A stretch of DNA of 64,000 bases. Source: Microbacterium sp. SSM24 (GTDB lineage: Bacteria > Actinomycetota > Actinomycetes > Actinomycetales > Microbacteriaceae). Where the stretch lies: the NCBI RefSeq assembly GCF_025989145.1, contig NZ_JAPDNQ010000001.1, positions 434,001-498,000 of the forward strand, read 5' to 3'. Below are positions 60,575-64,000 of the stretch, one piece after another. Within the stretch, counting starts at the first letter, position 1; each line of letters starts with the position of its first letter. The position numbers and the translations under genes were made by a program. The notes under the pieces were generated by a model that worked only from the letters and a program-made list of their open reading frames with translations, was not told where the DNA came from and ran no database searches.

Positions 60575-62185
60575 ATGATGGACGACAAGGCCTCGGATGC
60601 CGCATCCGGCACCGATCCCCGGTTCGCCGCCCTCCCCGGGCGCCCGGGCAAGGTGATCGCGATCCACCTGAGCTACGAGTCCCGCGCCGACCAGCGCGGG
60701 CGGCGGCCGCAGCATCCGTCGTACTTCTTCAAGCCCTCCAGTTCGCTCGCCCCGACCGGTGCGACCATCGAGCGCCCCGCGGGCACCGAACTGCTCGCGT
60801 ACGAGGGCGAGATCGCCCTCGTGATCGGGACCCCCGCCCGCCGGGTCTCCCTCGCCGACGCATGGAATCACGTGGGCCACGTCACCGCGGCGAACGACTT
60901 CGGCCTCTACGACCTGCGTGCGAACGACAAGGGCTCGAACGTGCGGTCCAAGGGCGGCGACGGCTACACCCCGATCGGTCCGGCCCTGCTCGACGCCCGC
61001 TCGGTCGATCCCGCGAGCCTTCGCGTGCGCACGTGGCGCAACGGCGAGCTCGTGCAGGACGACACCGCCGGCGGCTTGATCTTCCCTCTGTCGCAGCTCG
61101 TCGCCGACCTGTCCCAGCACTTCACGCTCGAGACGGGCGACGTGATCCTCACCGGGACCCCGGCCGGCTCGTCGGTCGCCGTTCCCGGAGACCTCATCGA
61201 GGTCGAGGTCGACGTGCCCGGCGGAGCCTCGACAGGTCGCCTGGCCACCACCGTCGTGCAGGGCGAGGTGGCGTTCGACGCCGGTCTCGGCTCGCTCCCC
61301 GCCGTCGACGACCTTCAGCGCACCGAGGCCTGGGGCTCGCCCGCGGCCGCCGGGACCCCGGCCGAGAACTCGTCCGCCGCCTCGGTCTCGTCGGCCGCCG
61401 GCCTGCCCGCGTCGGTTTCGTCCGCAGGAGAAATCGCTCCCGCAGGAGGATCCGGCGCGGATGCTCCTGCGCAGCGGATTTCTCCTGCACTGACACCCGC
61501 GCTCCGCGCGAAGCTCGAGGCGGTTCCGGTCGCGGGGCTCTCCGCGCAGCTGCGCAAGCGCGGACTCGACAACGTGACGATCGACGGTGTGCGGCCGCTC
61601 CACCCCGGCGCCAAGCTCGTCGGCATCGCCCGCACGCTGCGGTTCGTGCCGCTGCGGGAGGACCTCTTCGAGAGCCACGGCGGCGGCTACAACGCGCAGA
61701 AGCGCGCGTTCGACGCCGTCGGCGAGGGCGAGGTCATCGTGATCGAGGCCCGCGGCGAGTCCGGTTCGGGAACGCTCGGCGACATCCTCGCGATCCGCGC
61801 CCACGCCCGCGGCGCCGCCGGCATCGTCACCGACGGCGGCGTGCGCGATGCGGATGCCGTGACGGGCGTCGGCATCCCGGTGTACACGGCAGGGGCGCAC
61901 CCTGCGGTACTCGGTCGCAAGCACGTCCCGTGGGACCACGACGTGACGATCGGATGCGGCGGCACGACCGTCCAGCCCGGTGACGTCATCGTCGGCGACG
62001 CGGACGGCGTGATCGTCATCCCGCCCGCGCTCGCCGAGGAGGTCGCCGATGCGGCCCTGGCACAGGAGGACGAGGACGCCTGGATCGCGCAGCGCGTCGC
62101 GGAGGGGCATCCGATCGACGGACTGTTCCCGATGAACCGCGAATGGCGCGCCCGCTTCGAGGCCGAGCGAGGAGAGGCGCGATGA
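60575..62185 (+). CDS. FAH-family hydrolase/isomerase fused to an RraA-like domain
   Basis: 536 residues. Residues about 20-250 are a fumarylacetoacetate-hydrolase-type domain (LLAYEGEIALVIGTPARRVSLADAWNHVGHVTAANDFGLYDLR, SKGGDGYTPIGP, TGDVILTGTPAGS). Residues about 310-536 are RraA-like (GDILAIRAHARGAAGIVTDGGVRDADAV, HDVTIGCGGTTVQPGDVIVGDADGVIVIP). In homoprotocatechuate breakdown these folds do decarboxylation/isomerisation (HpcE-type) and aldol-type steps. The about 60-residue Ala/Ser-rich linker contains the family B palindrome. GAGGA precedes the ATG. Its stop overlaps the GntR gene start. Confidence 0.88.
   Translation: MMDDKASDAASGTDPRFAALPGRPGKVIAIHLSYESRADQRGRRPQHPSYFFKPSSSLAPTGATIERPAGTELLAYEGEIALVIGTPARRVSLADAWNHVGHVTAANDFGLYDLRANDKGSNVRSKGGDGYTPIGPALLDARSVDPASLRVRTWRNGELVQDDTAGGLIFPLSQLVADLSQHFTLETGDVILTGTPAGSSVAVPGDLIEVEVDVPGGASTGRLATTVVQGEVAFDAGLGSLPAVDDLQRTEAWGSPAAAGTPAENSSAASVSSAAGLPASVSSAGEIAPAGGSGADAPAQRISPALTPALRAKLEAVPVAGLSAQLRKRGLDNVTIDGVRPLHPGAKLVGIARTLRFVPLREDLFESHGGGYNAQKRAFDAVGEGEVIVIEARGESGSGTLGDILAIRAHARGAAGIVTDGGVRDADAVTGVGIPVYTAGAHPAVLGRKHVPWDHDVTIGCGGTTVQPGDVIVGDADGVIVIPPALAEEVADAALAQEDEDAWIAQRVAEGHPIDGLFPMNREWRARFEAERGEAR
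61424..61488. repeat. Palindromic element, family B, copy 2, inside the FAH-RraA linker
   Basis: Perfect 12-bp outer arms GCAGGAGAAATC (61424-61435) and complement (61477-61488), inner arms CGCAGGAG / CTCCTGCG. Related to 5445-5510. It is translated as the linker peptide around GEIAPAGGSGADAPAQRIS. Confidence 0.85.
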
Positions 62186-62892
62186 CCCCGTTCGAAGCCG
62201 CGCCCGCAACGGTGAACGACAGCGCGCTCAGCAAGTCGCAGCAGGCGTACCGCTGGATCAAGGACCGCATCGCGAATCAGGAGTTCACCCCGGGCTACCG
62301 GCTGGTCCTCGGTTCGATCGCCGGCGACCTCGACATGAGCGTCGTGCCGGTGCGCGAGGCGATCCGCCAGCTCGAGGCGGAGGGACTCGTCACGTTCGAA
62401 CGGAACGTCGGCGCCCGCGTCTCGATGGTCGACGACTCGCAGTACCGGTTCAGCATGCAGGCGCTGTCGATCCTCGAGGGCACTGCGACGGCACTGTCGG
62501 CGCGGCGGCTCACCGCCGACGACATCCGCAACGCCCGGCGCATCAACGACCTGATGATCGAGACGCTCGAGCACTTCGATCCGAGGGCCTTCACGGCGCT
62601 CAACCAGGAGTTCCACGCCGCCCTGTACGAGAAGTGCGCCAACCCGCGCATGCTCGAGCTCGTGCGCGCGGAGTGGGCGCGCCTCGGGCACCTGCGCGAC
62701 TCGACGTTCAGCTTCGTCCCCGGCCGCGCGCAGGAGTCCGTGCGCGAGCACGAGAGCATCCTCCAGCTGATCGAGGCCTCCGCCCCGCTGGGCGAGATCG
62801 AGAAGGTCGCCCGCCGGCACCGCGCCGCCACCCTCGACGCGTACATGATCCACGAGCATCCCGATGAGACGCTCGGCCTTCCCGCTTTCTAG
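62182..62892 (+). CDS. GntR-family regulator, FCD type
   Basis: 236 residues. Winged helix (QQAYRWIKDRIANQEFTPGYRLVLGSIAGDLDMSVVPVREAIRQLEAEGLVTFERNVGARVS) and an all-helical FCD ligand domain with LNQEFHAALYEKCANPRMLELV. ATG overlaps the fusion gene's stop (ATGA). Likely regulates this cluster through the ATCATATACGAT site. FCD regulators also use TGGTCNGACCA operators like those before cydA, but no link is shown. Confidence 0.88.
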   Translation: MTPFEAAPATVNDSALSKSQQAYRWIKDRIANQEFTPGYRLVLGSIAGDLDMSVVPVREAIRQLEAEGLVTFERNVGARVSMVDDSQYRFSMQALSILEGTATALSARRLTADDIRNARRINDLMIETLEHFDPRAFTALNQEFHAALYEKCANPRMLELVRAEWARLGHLRDSTFSFVPGRAQESVREHESILQLIEASAPLGEIEKVARRHRAATLDAYMIHEHPDETLGLPAF

Positions 62893-62944
62893 TCCCGCCG
62901 GAGCGCGCCGGCGAGCGCGGCCCCGACTTCCCGAAGGAGCACCC

Positions 62945-64000
62945 ATGACCGACACCACGACGCAGACGCGGCACGTGCCCGCCGACCTGCCCGACCACAT
63001 CCGCCACTACATCGACGGCGAGTTCGTCGACTCGATCGACGGCGACACGTTCGACGTGCTCGACCCGGTGACGAACGAGACCTACCTTCAGGCCGCTGCC
63101 GGCAAGAAGGCCGACATCGACCGGGCCGTCGCGGCGGCGCGGCGTGCGTTCATCGAGGGGCCCTGGCCCCGGATGCTGCCCCGCGACCGGTCCCGGATCC
63201 TGCACCGGATCGCCGACATCGTCGAGTCGCGCGACAAGCGCCTCGCGGAGCTCGAGTCCTTCGACTCCGGCCTGCCGATCACGCAGGCGCTCGGTCAGGC
63301 CCGCCGCGCAGCCGAGAACTTCCGCTTCTTCGCCGACCTGATCGTCGCGCAGACGGACGACGCGTTCAAGGTGCCCGGACGGCAGCTCAACTACGTCAAC
63401 CGCAAGCCGATCGGCGTCGCCGGCCTCATCACGCCGTGGAACACGCCGTTCATGCTCGAGTCGTGGAAGCTCGGTCCCGCGCTCGCGACGGGCAACACGG
63501 TGGTGCTCAAGCCCGCCGAGTTCACGCCGCTGTCGGCGTCGCTGTGGGCCGGGATCTTCGAGGAGGCCGGGCTGCCGCAGGGGGTCTTCAACCTCGTCAA
63601 CGGACTCGGCGAGGATGCCGGAGACGCGCTGGTGAAGCATCCGGATGTGCCCCTCATCTCCTTCACCGGCGAGAGCTCGACGGGGCAGTTGATCTTCGGC
63701 AACGCCGCCCCGTTCCTGAAGGGCCTCTCGATGGAGCTGGGCGGCAAGTCCCCCGCGATCGTGTTCGCAGACGCCGACCTCGAGGCCGCGATCGACGCGA
63801 CCATCTTCGGCGTCTTCTCGCTCAACGGCGAGCGCTGCACCGCCGGGTCGCGCATCCTCGTCGAGCGTGCGATCTACGACGAGTTCGTGGAGCGCTACGC
63901 CGCCCAGGCGTCGCGTGTGATCGTCGGCGACCCGCAGGATCCGGCGACCGAGGTCGGCGCACTGGTGCACCCCGAGCACTACGACAAGGTGATGTCGTAC
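62945..64000 (+). CDS. hpaE: 5-carboxymethyl-2-hydroxymuconate semialdehyde dehydrogenase (partial)
   Basis: 352 residues visible, cut by the window end. Aldehyde dehydrogenase fold: GVAGLITPWNTPFMLESWKLGPALATGNTVVLKPAEFTPL, general base in LSMELGGKSPAIVFADADLE, nucleophile Cys in NGERCTAGSR. FIEGPWPRMLPRDRSRILHRIADIVESR and the HPDVPLISFTGESSTG segment match the HpaE group of homoprotocatechuate catabolism, in keeping with the FAH-RraA gene. GGAG precedes the ATG. Confidence 0.87.
   Translation, partial: MTDTTTQTRHVPADLPDHIRHYIDGEFVDSIDGDTFDVLDPVTNETYLQAAAGKKADIDRAVAAARRAFIEGPWPRMLPRDRSRILHRIADIVESRDKRLAELESFDSGLPITQALGQARRAAENFRFFADLIVAQTDDAFKVPGRQLNYVNRKPIGVAGLITPWNTPFMLESWKLGPALATGNTVVLKPAEFTPLSASLWAGIFEEAGLPQGVFNLVNGLGEDAGDALVKHPDVPLISFTGESSTGQLIFGNAAPFLKGLSMELGGKSPAIVFADADLEAAIDATIFGVFSLNGERCTAGSRILVERAIYDEFVERYAAQASRVIVGDPQDPATEVGALVHPEHYDKVMSY

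Overview
The window is about 70% G+C and reads as a chromosomal segment of an actinobacterium, most likely Microbacteriaceae and probably Microbacterium-like. The support is very high G+C, GTG starts, dense ATGA/GTGA stop-start overlaps, many leaderless starts (a -10 hexamer exactly 6 nt before the start codon), and a strong excess of the word GGATGC/GCATCC. This placement is inference from style and gene content; no rRNA or tRNA gene is present to confirm it.

Layout. 1-5.3 kb: the start of a membrane-anchored sulfite-oxidase-type molybdoenzyme (cut by the window edge), a PadR regulator with a divergent serine hydrolase, DUF3054/TrhO, and Dps. 5.6-8.3 kb: a Cys-rich HTH regulator, fdhD and moaA. 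8.5-14.5 kb: cydABDC, the bd-type quinol oxidase and its thiol exporter, behind two tandem 15-bp operators. 14.5-16.8 kb: an NmrA-like/DUF2867 protein and a GNAT enzyme. 16.8-24.9 kb: molybdate uptake (modCBA plus a TOBE-domain regulator) and molybdenum cofactor synthesis (moeB-like, moeA, moaC, mobA, DUF6457, moaD, moaE, mogA). With fdhD, moaA and the molybdoenzyme this gives most of a Moco pathway. 24.9-31.7 kb: a HerA-like ATPase, a PAP2 phosphatase, two tandem deazaflavin-dependent nitroreductase-like genes, a drug-efflux MFS protein, and a DUF3105/DUF305 pair. 31.7-36.8 kb: a LacI-controlled sugar ABC importer without an ATPase gene. 36.9-38.0 kb: rplJ-rplL with leader and attenuator.

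38.02-41.50 kb: a low-G+C accessory block bounded by two 35-bp direct repeats (33/35 identical). The left copy is the rplJ promoter itself; the right copy lies directly after the next chromosomal gene. The block carries a three-gene, stop-start-coupled operon of exported proteins and lipoproteins, a membrane protein and several small unknown genes, but no recognisable recombinase. It looks like a small integrated element or its remnant. 41.5-49.2 kb: an AlkZ-like DNA glycosylase-family protein, a succinate-semialdehyde dehydrogenase, an IclR-controlled aromatic FAD monooxygenase, a NIPSNAP protein and a ThDP enzyme. 49.2-59.0 kb: phenylacetate catabolism in two same-strand units (paaF-H-Z-I and paaA-B-C-D-E-G) that share an operator with a PaaR-like TetR gene. 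paaK and paaJ are not here. 59-64 kb: a homoprotocatechuate-type cluster (MHS transporter, FAH-RraA fusion, GntR, hpaE cut by the window edge).

Overlying all of this are at least six sequence families of long-armed palindromes. One family has six copies spread over 57 kb between genes in every orientation. Members of two other families lie inside protein-coding sequence (paaD and the FAH-RraA linker). These palindromes, the rplJ-promoter element and the GGATGC bias are the least explained signals in the window.
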